From Spartobacteria bacterium LR76 (GTDB lineage: Bacteria; Verrucomicrobiota; Verrucomicrobiia; Chthoniobacterales; Terrimicrobiaceae): a DNA stretch of 64,000 nucleotides. Position numbers and translations under genes: made by a program. The stretch is from the NCBI GenBank assembly GCA_003054655.1, contig QAYZ01000007.1:29441-93440 (forward strand), given 5' to 3'. Of this stretch, positions 55,678-63,566 are shown one piece after another; positions within the stretch are counted from its first letter, which is position 1, and every line of letters begins with the position of its first letter. The notes below the pieces were generated by a model. That model saw only the letters and a program-made list of their open reading frames with translations, had not been told where the DNA came from and made no database searches.

Positions 55678-56655
55678 TTATATCCGGGAAAGAATGCACT
55701 CTGCCAAAGTGCGAAAGTCATCTTCCGCGTCTTTGACGCTATAAGTATGAGCTCCGATGGCTCCGTCTGACGGTTTGAGTTTGAAAATCGGTTTACGCGC
55801 CTCCATGGCCATGGGCATCAGGCTGCGATAGTGCTTGAGCAGGCCGAGGCAATTCGGATCTGCCTCACAAGCTTCAAATGATTCTCCCGACTCACCCAGG
55901 ACCTTGTCGCAAAACGTGGAGGGAATTCTCTTCGCCCACTTTTCGTAGGCGCTGACGGGTCGGTTATCACGGATGCCGAATTGAAGCACCACATATCCGA
56001 GAGGGCGCATAACGGCAGAAGGCAGAACGAGGTCATCCGCAGGATTTAGCTCCAAACGCGTCTGCCACTCACGCCTCCAATCCATCAAGGTGGGGCCAAG
56101 GTTGCGAAGACCCTGAATGGAGAATAAATCCGGGGCAACGGGAATCACCACGGCATCAGCAGAAATGAGCGCTGCCCGATTGATAGCTCCAAAATTTGGC
56201 CCGACATCGATCAGAGCTATGTCGGCACGAAAGCTCTCGCCCGATTCCCGAATGATTCTGTAAAAGGCGCTGGTCGTTCGAAAGGCTGGCTCCTGCCTGT
56301 CCAAACACTTGGCCCAAGCCTCCGAAAGATTTGACTCAAAGCTGGAAAGCGCCAGGTCTCCAGGAACAAGGCGGATATTGGGATCAACACTACGAAAAGG
56401 AGCAGGCCCAATATCTCCCAACCCTCGAACGATCGGCTTGAGAGCAGCCATGATACTCTGGTTATCCCTGCCCTCTCCTCCCCATAAGTCCTCGAGTTCC
56501 CGCTCGACCAGGAACATTGAGGTCAGGTTCGCCTGCGGGTCAAGGTCAGCCACCAGCACGCGCTTGCCCATATCCGCAAACATCCATGCCAGATGATAAA
56601 GCAGCGTGGTCTTGCCGACGCCGCCTTTGTTGTTGAAGAAGGCTATGGTTTTCAT
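55678..56655 (-). CDS. ParA-family ATPase without ParB partner
   Basis: A 325-residue ParA/MinD-type ATPase. The deviant Walker A motif KGGVGKTT covers 10-17, DLDPQANLTS (near 38) is the switch region, and IALIDVGPNFG (about 145-156) is Walker B-like. The C-terminal half (RPLGYVVLQFGIRDNRPVSAYEKW) is longer than in chromosomal ParA. No ParB or parS-like gene is adjacent. It overlaps the AlbA_2 gene by four bases (ATGA) and is translated after it, so the two products probably act together. Confidence 0.9.
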   Translation of the reverse strand: MKTIAFFNNKGGVGKTTLLYHLAWMFADMGKRVLVADLDPQANLTSMFLVERELEDLWGGEGRDNQSIMAALKPIVRGLGDIGPAPFRSVDPNIRLVPGDLALSSFESNLSEAWAKCLDRQEPAFRTTSAFYRIIRESGESFRADIALIDVGPNFGAINRAALISADAVVIPVAPDLFSIQGLRNLGPTLMDWRREWQTRLELNPADDLVLPSAVMRPLGYVVLQFGIRDNRPVSAYEKWAKRIPSTFCDKVLGESGESFEACEADPNCLGLLKHYRSLMPMAMEARKPIFKLKPSDGAIGAHTYSVKDAEDDFRTLAECILSRI

Positions 56656-57845
56656 CGGAGCGGATGCTTGGGGATTACGACAAGGAATTGGTTGCCTGGA
56701 TAGTCAAATATCGGCTCTTCGCTGCCGTTTTCCTTCATCGCTTTCCGGGCGCGGGCGATGCCCCGGCCAAAACGGTTCACATATCCCAAGACGTGCATCG
56801 CCTCCGCAACGATAGGATTGCGATAGGCATTCACCCTCGGAAAGTTTTCCGGAGCAGCATCGCCGTAGAGACCGCCAGGATTTTGAATCTCAATCCGATC
56901 ACGAAATTGATAGAACCTGATCGGACTCGTCGACTGGTAGTCACGGTGCAGCACGGCATTCATCAACAACTCGCGCACTGCTTCCGGAGGATAATCAAAT
57001 ACAGCTTCCTCCCGAAGCTCAGAGACCACCACCGGCCGGGAGGTGAAGCGTCCTTTCAGAAAACTATCCAGCTCTGAGAGCAGCGTGATGAGATTGCCGG
57101 TAAACGTCTTCTCCGCCAGCACATCATCCTCCAGGCCCGGCCCGTCAAACTGGACAAACTGAATTTTGGCTCCCGGGAACAGGTCCAGGGGATCGAAGGC
57201 AAATACCAGCATGCCCGCGTTGGTCGGACATTCACGCTTCAGGTTATAAAAACGAAGAGCCGCGAGCTGCTCCGGCAGGTCACGATGATTCTCCGCAATG
57301 ACCTCGGCTGCGACGGCCTGGGGACGATAGGTTTGCCGAAATGTTTCCAGATCCAGTCTGTCCAAATCTCCTTCAGGGCATGGTGTGGCATCAAAGGTCG
57401 GAAAATTCGACGTGCGGCGCTCTATCAATATCCTCTCTTCCGCCTCCGTCGCATGTCCCTTACGCGGCCCCACCCGGATGCAAATCCGCCCTTTGTACCG
57501 AACTGGAGGCATGGAATGAGGAAGAACCTCTATGACGATGACATCTCCCCCACCCTCGGGATGAGGGAGGCTTTGCACATTCATCACGGGCAACGGCATG
57601 ACCTGACCGTCATCGCGATAGGCGGTGAATTGCTTCAAGAGCTCGTCTGTCGCTTGCAATCGAAAAGACGCATCCTTCTCATCGACCCCGATGAGCAGAT
57701 AGCCGGGCAACTTACGCCCGGCCATATCGTTGGAAAAGGAGCAGATGGCCTCACGGAACTTGTCCGTGTCTGTCGTCGAGCGAGTCTTCTCGATGCGGTC
57801 AGCCTCCTCAGACTGTATCAGGGAGCGGAGGTCATCTGCTGTCAT
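56652..57845 (-). CDS. AlbA_2/Schlafen-type ATP-binding DNA- or RNA-binding protein
   Basis: A 397-residue protein from the ATG at 57845 (MTADDLRSLIQSEE); the frame runs on upstream antisense to mnmA and should not be used. The N-terminal part (about 10-140) is an AlbA_2 (divergent AAA_4, Schlafen-like) domain: CSFSNDMAGRKLPGYLLIGVD, GGDVIVIEVLPHSMPPVRY, GRICIRVGPRKG. The C-terminal part is a GHKL/HATPase_4 domain (AVRELLMNAVLHRDYQST, IEIQNPGGLYG, GRGIARARKAMKENG). This pair is typical of helicase-like regulators found in defence regions. It is the first gene of a two-gene operon with the ParA-like ATPase. Confidence 0.87.
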   Translation of the reverse strand: MTADDLRSLIQSEEADRIEKTRSTTDTDKFREAICSFSNDMAGRKLPGYLLIGVDEKDASFRLQATDELLKQFTAYRDDGQVMPLPVMNVQSLPHPEGGGDVIVIEVLPHSMPPVRYKGRICIRVGPRKGHATEAEERILIERRTSNFPTFDATPCPEGDLDRLDLETFRQTYRPQAVAAEVIAENHRDLPEQLAALRFYNLKRECPTNAGMLVFAFDPLDLFPGAKIQFVQFDGPGLEDDVLAEKTFTGNLITLLSELDSFLKGRFTSRPVVVSELREEAVFDYPPEAVRELLMNAVLHRDYQSTSPIRFYQFRDRIEIQNPGGLYGDAAPENFPRVNAYRNPIVAEAMHVLGYVNRFGRGIARARKAMKENGSEEPIFDYPGNQFLVVIPKHPLR

Positions 57846-57909
57846 GGGAAAAGAATCACGAGTAGGGGAAAATTGTCGAGTCCTGCCTTTTGTTCCTCCT
57901 GAAACGCCC

Positions 57910-57915
57910 ATTATA
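57910..57915 (-). promoter_or_regulatory. possible -10 box for the AlbA_2/ParA operon
   Basis: The minus strand reads TATAAT here (plus strand ATTATA), about 65 bases before the AlbA_2 start codon. The matching -35 region is weak. It overlaps the upstream side of the mnmA promoter. Confidence 0.35.
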
Positions 57916-57931
57916 GCCCCTGCCACAACAT

Positions 57932-57959
57932 TTGACGCCCTCTTTCCCGGGGCTATACT
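57932..57959 (+). promoter_or_regulatory. strong promoter for mnmA, leaderless geometry
   Basis: TTGACG (57932-57937) and TATACT (57954-57959) are spaced by 16 bases. The expected transcription start, seven bases after the -10 box, coincides with the GTG start codon at 57966. Confidence 0.7.
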
Positions 57960-57965
57960 CCCCGG

Positions 57966-59063
57966 GTGAACGGAAACGGCAAACGCGTCCTTGTGGGGAT
58001 GAGCGGGGGGGTCGACTCGAGTGTGACCGCCCATCTGCTCAAGCAGCAGGGATATGAAGTCATCGGCGTGACCATGAAGGTCTGGCCGCAGGACTGTATT
58101 TCGCGCGCCGAGGACAAGTGCTGCGGCCCCTCCGCCATCGCGGATGCCCGGGGCGTGGCTCATCGGCTCGGCGTCCCGCATTATGTGGTGGACGAGGCGG
58201 ACCAGTTCGAAAAGCTCGTCATTGATTATTTCGCCAGCGAGTACCGCGCCGGGCGCACGCCGAACCCGTGCGTGATGTGCAACGAGAAGCTGAAATTTGG
58301 CAACCTCTGGGAGAAGGCCCGCGCGCTCGGGGCGGATTACATCGCCACGGGCCACTACGCCATCATCGAGCATCACGCCAATGAAGTCGTGCTGCGCAAG
58401 GGCCACGACGGGCGCAAGGACCAGTCGTACTTCCTCTTCAGCCTCAGCCAGCAGCAGCTCCGGCACGCGCTCACGCCGCTCGGCGGCATGACGAAGCCCG
58501 AGATCCGCGAGATCGCGCGCGAGCTGGGCCTGCGCGTCGCCGACAAGGAGGACAGCCAGGAGATTTGTTTCGTGCCGGGGAATGACTACAAGGCCTTCCT
58601 GCGGTCGCACCTCGGCGAGAAGGAATTCCATCGCGGCGGCATTTACGACGTGGACGGGAAATTCCTCGGCGACCACGAGGGCATCGAGATGTTCACCATC
58701 GGCCAGCGCAAGGGGCTGCCCGGAGGGTCGCCCAAGCCGATCTACGTCGTCGACATCGACCCCGAGACCTCCCGCGTCATCGTGGGCGGCGAGGAGGATC
58801 TGGTGCGCGAGGAATTTGAGGTCAACCGCGTGACGTGGCATGTCGACCCCGCCACGCTGACCGGCGAGCTTTCCGTAAAGATCCGCTACGCGCACCCCGG
58901 CGCACCGGCCCGGGTGGAACCCCTCACCTCCGACACGGCGCGTGTGGTATTGACCACGCCGCAGCGGGCCATCACGCCCGGGCAGGCGTCGGTCTTCTAC
59001 GACGGCGACCGTGTGGTCGGCGGCGGGTGGATCGTGCGCAAGCCGTCGCTCGTTCCCGCCTGA
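57966..59063 (+). CDS. mnmA: tRNA-specific 2-thiouridylase MnmA
   Basis: A 365-residue enzyme that inserts sulfur at U34 of glutamate, lysine and glutamine tRNAs. The ATP-binding PP-loop SGGVDSS is at 13-19; the catalytic Cys102 sits in NPCVMCNEKLKFG and the persulfide Cys201 in EDSQEICFVPGNDY; GDHEGIEMFTIGQRKGL is the family C-domain. All functional residues are present and the length is normal. The start is GTG, with no Shine-Dalgarno; a strong promoter predicts a leaderless transcript. cutA and a coiled-coil membrane gene follow closely and are probably co-transcribed. Confidence 0.96.
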   Translation: MNGNGKRVLVGMSGGVDSSVTAHLLKQQGYEVIGVTMKVWPQDCISRAEDKCCGPSAIADARGVAHRLGVPHYVVDEADQFEKLVIDYFASEYRAGRTPNPCVMCNEKLKFGNLWEKARALGADYIATGHYAIIEHHANEVVLRKGHDGRKDQSYFLFSLSQQQLRHALTPLGGMTKPEIREIARELGLRVADKEDSQEICFVPGNDYKAFLRSHLGEKEFHRGGIYDVDGKFLGDHEGIEMFTIGQRKGLPGGSPKPIYVVDIDPETSRVIVGGEEDLVREEFEVNRVTWHVDPATLTGELSVKIRYAHPGAPARVEPLTSDTARVVLTTPQRAITPGQASVFYDGDRVVGGGWIVRKPSLVPA

Positions 59064-59080
59064 CCGGCGCTTTTTTCCCG

Positions 59081-59392
59081 ATGAAACTCGCCCTCACCAC
59101 CTTTGCCACGCAGGAGGAGGCGGCGGCTGTGGTGCGCCAGCTCCTGGAGGAGCGCGTCATCGCGTGCGGCACCATCCTGCCCCCGGCGAGGTCGCTCTAC
59201 GTGTGGCACGGCAAGGTGGAGGACTCGACCGAGAGCGTCGTGCTGCTCAAGACGGGCGCGAGCCGCCTCGACGACCTGCGCGAGCGTCTGCTCGCCCTGC
59301 ATCCGTATGACACGCCGGAGTTCGTCGTGCTCGATCCCGAGACCGCGTCCCCGGCCTATCTCGCCTGGGTGCGCCAAAGCTGCGGGGAATGA
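59081..59392 (+). CDS. cutA: CutA1 divalent-ion tolerance protein
   Basis: A 103-residue protein of the CutA family, a trimeric ferredoxin-like protein. It shows LTTFATQEEAAAVVRQLLEE, VIACGTILPPARSLYVWHGKVED (the core V-A-C-x(5)-P-x-x-S-x-Y-x-W-x-G-K pattern) and ESVVLLKTGASRLDDLRERL, ending in PEFVVLDPETASPAYLAWV. The frame runs upstream in the same register, but the ATG at 59081 lies 17 bases after mnmA and gives the standard length. The physiological role is debated; metal binding has been reported for the family. It overlaps the next gene by four bases. Confidence 0.93.
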   Translation: MKLALTTFATQEEAAAVVRQLLEERVIACGTILPPARSLYVWHGKVEDSTESVVLLKTGASRLDDLRERLLALHPYDTPEFVVLDPETASPAYLAWVRQSCGE

Positions 59393-60654
59393 ACGAGACC
59401 TTCTGGCGAAACCGGGCGCGGCGCGAGGCCGGGCGGTTTAATTTCGCCTGGTGGCTCCAGCGGTTTCTCCCGCTCTTCGTCGCATCGGCCATCATCTCCA
59501 CCGTGCTCGTGCTCGCCCTGCGCGCCATGCACACGGCCACCGCTCCCGCGCTCTGGCTGGCGGGAGTGCTCGTCGTCGCCTCCGCCGTGGCCGCCTGGGT
59601 GCGCGGGCGGAGCCAATACCTCACCGCCACCGAGGCGCTGACCCGGCTCGATGCCGACCTGCGGCTGCACACGCGGCTGACCTCCGCCGCCGAGGGCGTG
59701 GGCGACTGGCCCGCGCCGCGCGACGATGCGCGGTTCCACCTCGGGTGGGACTGGACGCGGCTCGCCTGGCCGCCCGTCGCCGCCGCCGCGCTCTGGATCG
59801 CTGCGTGGGCGATTCCCATTCCCGCCACGCAGGCCGCCGTGGCCGCGAATGTGACCGAGCCGCCTGCCTGGACCGCCGTGGAGGAAAAGCTCGAGGAGAT
59901 CAAGGAATCGAAGCTCCTCGAGGAGCAGGCGCGCGAGGAATTTGCCCAATCGCTGGAATCCCTCCGCGACCAGCCCAAGGAGGACTGGTATTCCCACGAA
60001 AGCCTCGAGGCCGGCGACCATCTCGCCGAGCAGCTCGATACCTCGCTCGCCGCGCTGGGCAAGGATCTCTCCGCCGCGCTCGACGCCATGGAGACGGCGC
60101 GCGCGCTATCCGAGCAGGAATTCGCCGCCCTCTCGCCTTCGCTCAACCAGGCGCTCCAGCAATCCGCCACCGCCCTGGAAAAAGGCCAGCTCAACGCCGA
60201 ACTGCTGAAGCAACTCAAGACCCTCGACGCCGCAAAGCTCCGCCAGCTTTCCGCCGCCGAATACAAAGCCCTCTGCGAACGCATGGGCGAGGGCTGCAAG
60301 GTGTGCAATGGCAAGGGCTACCAGCCCGGTGAAAAAGGCACGCGAGTCTCGGATGCCGTGGCGCAATTCGGCCAGGGCGGCATCTCGCGCGGCCCCGGCG
60401 CGGCTCCGCTCACCATGGGCGACAAACCGACCGACCTCGGCACGAAGACGACCGAGGGCATCTCAAACGACGACCTTTCCCGCGCCACCCTCGGCGAGGT
60501 GACGAGCCTCGGCCTGTCCAAGCCCAAGCCGAATACCGACGCCCCCGCCACCACCTCCGGCGGCACGATCACGACCGGCAAAGGCGGCGACACCGCCCTC
60601 CAGCAAACCGCCACCCCCGACGAACAGGAAGCGCTACGGAAGTTTTTCGAATAG
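59389..60654 (+). CDS. membrane protein with long coiled-coil and zinc-like cysteine pair
   Basis: A 421-residue protein overlapping the cutA stop (ATGA). Three membrane helices are visible at about 26-46, 52-71 and 128-146; the C-terminal half is cytoplasmic or periplasmic and highly charged, with coiled-coil stretches (VEEKLEEIKESKLLEEQAREEF, about 165-190) and later Ala/Leu/Lys heptads. GEGCKVCNGKGYQPG near 299-313 is a C-x-x-C pair of the DnaJ zinc-finger type. The tail is Gly/Thr-rich. I recognise no family; the layout is reminiscent of the membrane proteins next to MoxR/DUF58 genes in Verrucomicrobia, but those partners are absent here. Confidence 0.68.
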   Translation: MNETFWRNRARREAGRFNFAWWLQRFLPLFVASAIISTVLVLALRAMHTATAPALWLAGVLVVASAVAAWVRGRSQYLTATEALTRLDADLRLHTRLTSAAEGVGDWPAPRDDARFHLGWDWTRLAWPPVAAAALWIAAWAIPIPATQAAVAANVTEPPAWTAVEEKLEEIKESKLLEEQAREEFAQSLESLRDQPKEDWYSHESLEAGDHLAEQLDTSLAALGKDLSAALDAMETARALSEQEFAALSPSLNQALQQSATALEKGQLNAELLKQLKTLDAAKLRQLSAAEYKALCERMGEGCKVCNGKGYQPGEKGTRVSDAVAQFGQGGISRGPGAAPLTMGDKPTDLGTKTTEGISNDDLSRATLGEVTSLGLSKPKPNTDAPATTSGGTITTGKGGDTALQQTATPDEQEALRKFFE

Positions 60655-60660
60655 AATCGA

Positions 60661-61145
60661 ACAGAGCCGAGCTTGCGAGACAGGCGAAGCCAACGAAGCG
60701 AAGACAGCAAAGGACAAGGCAGGGGAACCGCTTTACAGAAGGTCGCAAAGGACACAAAGGGAAGACAGGAATCAAACAGAAGGCAGCGAAGGAAACGAAG
60801 GTGGGCGAAACTTCCAGACGGAGTGACGGCGTAAAATGTGGCCGCTCGTCGCGACGGCGGAGGAGGAAATCCGGTTTGGAGAATGGAATCCGCGCGATCG
60901 AGGCCGACAATATCCTTTACGACGAAAACTTGCCGCTCAGCACGCACTTCCCTGCCGAAGAAAACAGCCGACCTCGGAACCCACGCCGTCCGTAGTTCCT
61001 GAAAGGCCGCCCAGCCCTTTGTGTCCTTTGCGACCTTTTGTTAAGAACTTGTCTTTCCCGTGAGAGCGCGGCGCGCGTCCATGTTGCGCGGCGACCCATC
61101 ACCTCCGGTTTGGGCCAACCCTTTGCTTCCTTCGCTGCCTTCTGT
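60661..61145. repeat. nested inverted-repeat element, copy B
   Basis: This element fills the 506-base gap between two convergent genes (60655-61160), which has no gene. Left modules are at 60733-60761 (core TCGCAAAGGACACAAAGG) and 60774-60801 (core CAGCGAAGGAAACGAAGG); their inverted counterparts are at 61015-61042 and 61119-61145. The segment 60661-60713 is also found, about 53 bases long, at 63673-63726. The centre 60802-61000 is unique. Confidence 0.82.
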
Positions 61146-61160
61146 GAAAAATCCTGTCCT

Positions 61161-61952
61161 TCAGGCCACGGTGCCGCGGTAGCCGTCGGGGTCGAGTTCC
61201 ACGGAGGCAAAGCCTGCTTCGTGCAGACCGGAGCGGACTTCCTTTTCCACGCGGAAGAGGCTGGCGAGTTCGTCGGGAGCCACCTGCACACGCGCACCCG
61301 GCTTTTCCGCCGGTAGATACCGCACTCGGAAGACCCGGAAACCCTGCGCCTTCAGAAAGGCCTCGCCGCGCTCCACGAGCTCGATCGCCTCGCGGGTCAC
61401 CGGCGTGCCGTGCGGGATGCGCGACGACAGGCATGGCTGGGCCGGGGCGTCCGCCGTCGGCAGGCCCCACCGGCGGGACAGCTCGCGCACATCGGCCTTG
61501 GTCAACCCCGCCGCCTTCAGTGGCGCAATGACGGCAAACTCTGCCGCCGCCTGGGAACCGGGCCGCAGGTGGGCGGGGTCGTCGGCATTCTCGCCATAGG
61601 CCAGCGCCGCCGCGCCGCGCGAGCGGGCCAGCTCGTCCATGCGGAGAAACAGCTCGCTCTTGCAGAAATAGCACCGGTTCACCGGATTGCTCACATACCG
61701 CTCGTCCTCAAACTCCTGCGTCGTCACCACCTCCACGCGCGCGCCGATGCGCGCTGCGACCTCGAGCGCCTCCGCCAGCGCCTGCCGCGGGAGGCTCGGG
61801 CTATCGGCGATGATGCCCGTGACGGCCTCGCCCAGCGTGCGGTGAGCCGCCGCGAGCAGGCACGTACTGTCCACGCCCCCCGAGTACGCCACCAGCAGCG
61901 GCGTACGGGAGCGCAGGATCTCCTCCAGGCGGGCGAGCTTTTCCGTGAGCAC
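61161..61952 (-). CDS. larE: LarE, ATP-dependent sacrificial sulfur transferase
   Basis: A 263-residue PP-loop enzyme that supplies sulfur to the nickel-pincer cofactor of lactate racemase-type enzymes by giving up a cysteine sulfur. The ATP loop SGGVDSTCLL is at 24-33, the second motif is VNRCYFCKSELF near 91-102, and the sulfur-donor Cys174 sits in AQPCLSSRIPHGT, the same position as Cys176 in the founding protein. LarB and LarC, the partner genes, are not in the window. It starts two bases after the HemQ-type gene, so they share a transcript. Confidence 0.88.
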   Translation of the reverse strand: MLTEKLARLEEILRSRTPLLVAYSGGVDSTCLLAAAHRTLGEAVTGIIADSPSLPRQALAEALEVAARIGARVEVVTTQEFEDERYVSNPVNRCYFCKSELFLRMDELARSRGAAALAYGENADDPAHLRPGSQAAAEFAVIAPLKAAGLTKADVRELSRRWGLPTADAPAQPCLSSRIPHGTPVTREAIELVERGEAFLKAQGFRVFRVRYLPAEKPGARVQVAPDELASLFRVEKEVRSGLHEAGFASVELDPDGYRGTVA

Positions 61953-61954
61953 GA

Positions 61955-62785
61955 TTACAAACTCACCCGGGCAAAGAGCGAATCAAGCGGCATCTGGAGG
62001 CCGATGAAGAATTCGCCAAACTCCGCGTACTGCGCGCTCACCTCGTCAAAGCGCATCTCGTACACGATCGCCTTGATGTCCGACGTGCTGCGGGAGAAGA
62101 GCGTCACGCCCCACTCCATGTCGTCCAGTCCTGTGGAACCCGTGATGAGCTGCAGCACGCGCCCATGGTACGTGCGGCCCACCCGGGCGTGACCGAGCAT
62201 GAGCTTCTTGCGCGCCTCGAAATCGAGCGCATACCAGTTTTGCCCCGCCATGCCGCGGCGTTTCGACATGGGGTAAAAGCAGACGACCGGCCAGTCGGGG
62301 AGATTCGGCTCCAGGCGGTCCTTCATGTACTTCGCCATGCGCGCGCGGAAGGCGGTCAGCCGTTCCTCCTGCTGCGGTATACCGGGGGCGATGCCCTCCT
62401 CCTTCTCCAGGGTGACGAGAAATTCCTCCTCCGTCGTCGTGTACTCGCTCCGCTCCGTCATCGAGAGCCAGCTAAACTCCGGCACGAGGATGCCCGGTCC
62501 AAGGGCGAGCCCGAGCTGCTTGGCAAACTGGTCGCCCACGTGCAGATCCTTCGTCAGGAGCATGAAACCGAGGTCAGCCTTCGGCGACACCATGCTGAAG
62601 GTGAGGAGCTGCGTATCCGGCGTGGCGCGGATATTCTGCACGAGCTGCGCGAGCGCGGTTTTGGCCGCGATTTTCTCCGAGTTATCCAGAATATCCCACG
62701 AGGCGTAGTCGATCCGGAAAAAAAGATGGATTACGTGCCGGCCCTCCGCAGGCAGGACAGGCTCTAGTGTCGGTACGGTCATCAT
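61955..62785 (-). CDS. hemQ: HemQ-type chlorite dismutase-family protein (coproheme decarboxylase)
   Basis: A 276-residue protein of the Cld/HemQ family, which converts Fe-coproporphyrin to heme b by two decarboxylations. Visible marks are the proximal His199 in LMLGHARVGRTYHG, Tyr171 in VVCFYPMSKRR (the radical tyrosine position), and GSTGLDDMEWGVTLF near 216-230. Two ferredoxin-like halves make the length normal. Its presence indicates the coproporphyrin-dependent heme route, known in Gram-positives and some diderm phyla. A perfect short hairpin lies between it and the divergent ferredoxin gene. Confidence 0.87.
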   Translation of the reverse strand: MMTVPTLEPVLPAEGRHVIHLFFRIDYASWDILDNSEKIAAKTALAQLVQNIRATPDTQLLTFSMVSPKADLGFMLLTKDLHVGDQFAKQLGLALGPGILVPEFSWLSMTERSEYTTTEEEFLVTLEKEEGIAPGIPQQEERLTAFRARMAKYMKDRLEPNLPDWPVVCFYPMSKRRGMAGQNWYALDFEARKKLMLGHARVGRTYHGRVLQLITGSTGLDDMEWGVTLFSRSTSDIKAIVYEMRFDEVSAQYAEFGEFFIGLQMPLDSLFARVSL

Positions 62786-62831
62786 TCACCTTTATGATGT
62801 GCCTCGGCAAAAAACGATTGCAATCCTTGGT

Positions 62832-62849
62832 GCGGAAATTAGTTTCCGC
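62832..62849. promoter_or_regulatory. perfect 7-bp inverted repeat in a divergent promoter
   Basis: GCGGAAA (62832-62838), TTAG, and TTTCCGC (62843-62849) form a perfect palindrome between the HemQ-type and ferredoxin genes, 24 bases before the ferredoxin ATG. It could be an operator for an iron- or redox-responsive regulator, or a small hairpin in the ferredoxin leader. Confidence 0.45.
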
Positions 62850-62872
62850 CATCGGATAGGAATCAACTTTTT

Positions 62873-63106
62873 ATGGCAGATCTAGCGAACAAATACGCGC
62901 AGAACGTGGGAGGCAAATTCTACGTGGACGACCAGTGCATCGATTGCGACCTGTGTCGCGAAACCGCTCCGTCCAACTTCAAGCGCGACGACGACGGCGG
63001 GCACAGCTTCGTCTACAAACAGCCCGAGTCTCCCGACGAGGAGGCCCTCTGCAAGGAAGCCATGGACGGCTGCCCGGTCGAGGCCATCGGCAACGACGGC
63101 GAATAA
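62873..63106 (+). CDS. single-cluster 4Fe-4S ferredoxin
   Basis: A 77-residue acidic ferredoxin with one [4Fe-4S] cluster. The ligands are Cys22, Cys25 and Cys28 in QCIDCDLCRE and Cys67 in DGCPVEAI; Cys60 (ALCKEAM) is an extra cysteine. The chain is single-domain and about the size of a monocluster bacterial or Thermotoga-type ferredoxin. It serves as a soluble electron carrier. It has its own terminator and is divergent from the HemQ-type gene. Confidence 0.9.
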   Translation: MADLANKYAQNVGGKFYVDDQCIDCDLCRETAPSNFKRDDDGGHSFVYKQPESPDEEALCKEAMDGCPVEAIGNDGE

Positions 63107-63135
63107 GCCGCCTGACATTCCAGATTTAACGAAGG

Positions 63136-63169
63136 AAGGCCTCCGCCGCAACGGAGGCCTTTTTTCTTC
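63136..63169 (+). terminator. rho-independent terminator of the ferredoxin gene
   Basis: AAGGCCTCCG (63136-63145) pairs perfectly with CGGAGGCCTT (63152-63161), followed by a T run to 63165. It lies 30 bases past the ferredoxin stop codon and before the DUF721 gene. Confidence 0.9.
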
Positions 63170-63187
63170 CCCCGATCACCCCGCACC

Positions 63188-63553
63188 ATGGCCCTGCGCA
63201 AAGAGGAAATCCGCCGCCGCGTCCTCGAGGACTGGCGCGGCCTGCCCGACCCGCCCGAGAAGCCCGACCGCTGCGTCGCCGTCTCCGATGCGCTGAAAAA
63301 GCTCCTCCCCAAGCTCGGCCTCTCCGAACGCCTCAACGAGCAGGAGATCCAGAACGCGTGGAAGGACATCGTGGGGGAATTCCTCGCCAGCCATTCCGTC
63401 CCCTCCGCCGTGCGCGAGGGCGTCCTCACCGTCCAGGTCCTCCAGCCCACCGTGCGCTACGAACTCGACCGCACCTGGAAACCCCAGATCCTCCAGAAAC
63501 TCCAGGCCCGCTTCGGAGCCAAGGCCATCCGCGAGGTGCGCTTCCGGAGTTAA
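63188..63553 (+). CDS. DUF721 (DciA-like) protein
   Basis: A 121-residue protein of the DUF721/DciA family, whose members help load the DnaB replicative helicase in bacteria without DnaC. Its layout fits: an N-terminal basic helix (LRKEEIRRRVLEDWRG), then the conserved region with NEQEIQNAWKDIVGEFLASHS, VREGVLTVQVLQPTVRYELDRTWKPQILQKL and the final REVRF. It starts 82 bases after the ferredoxin gene and is the last supported gene; a repeat-rich region follows. Confidence 0.8.
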   Translation: MALRKEEIRRRVLEDWRGLPDPPEKPDRCVAVSDALKKLLPKLGLSERLNEQEIQNAWKDIVGEFLASHSVPSAVREGVLTVQVLQPTVRYELDRTWKPQILQKLQARFGAKAIREVRFRS

Positions 63554-63566
63554 AGGCAGGGGGACG

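Noticed and set aside
57846..58895. An upstream extension of the AlbA_2 frame to 747 residues
   Set aside because: The added part lies antisense to mnmA, has no domain and no start signal; the ATG at 57845 opens the AlbA_2 domain directly.
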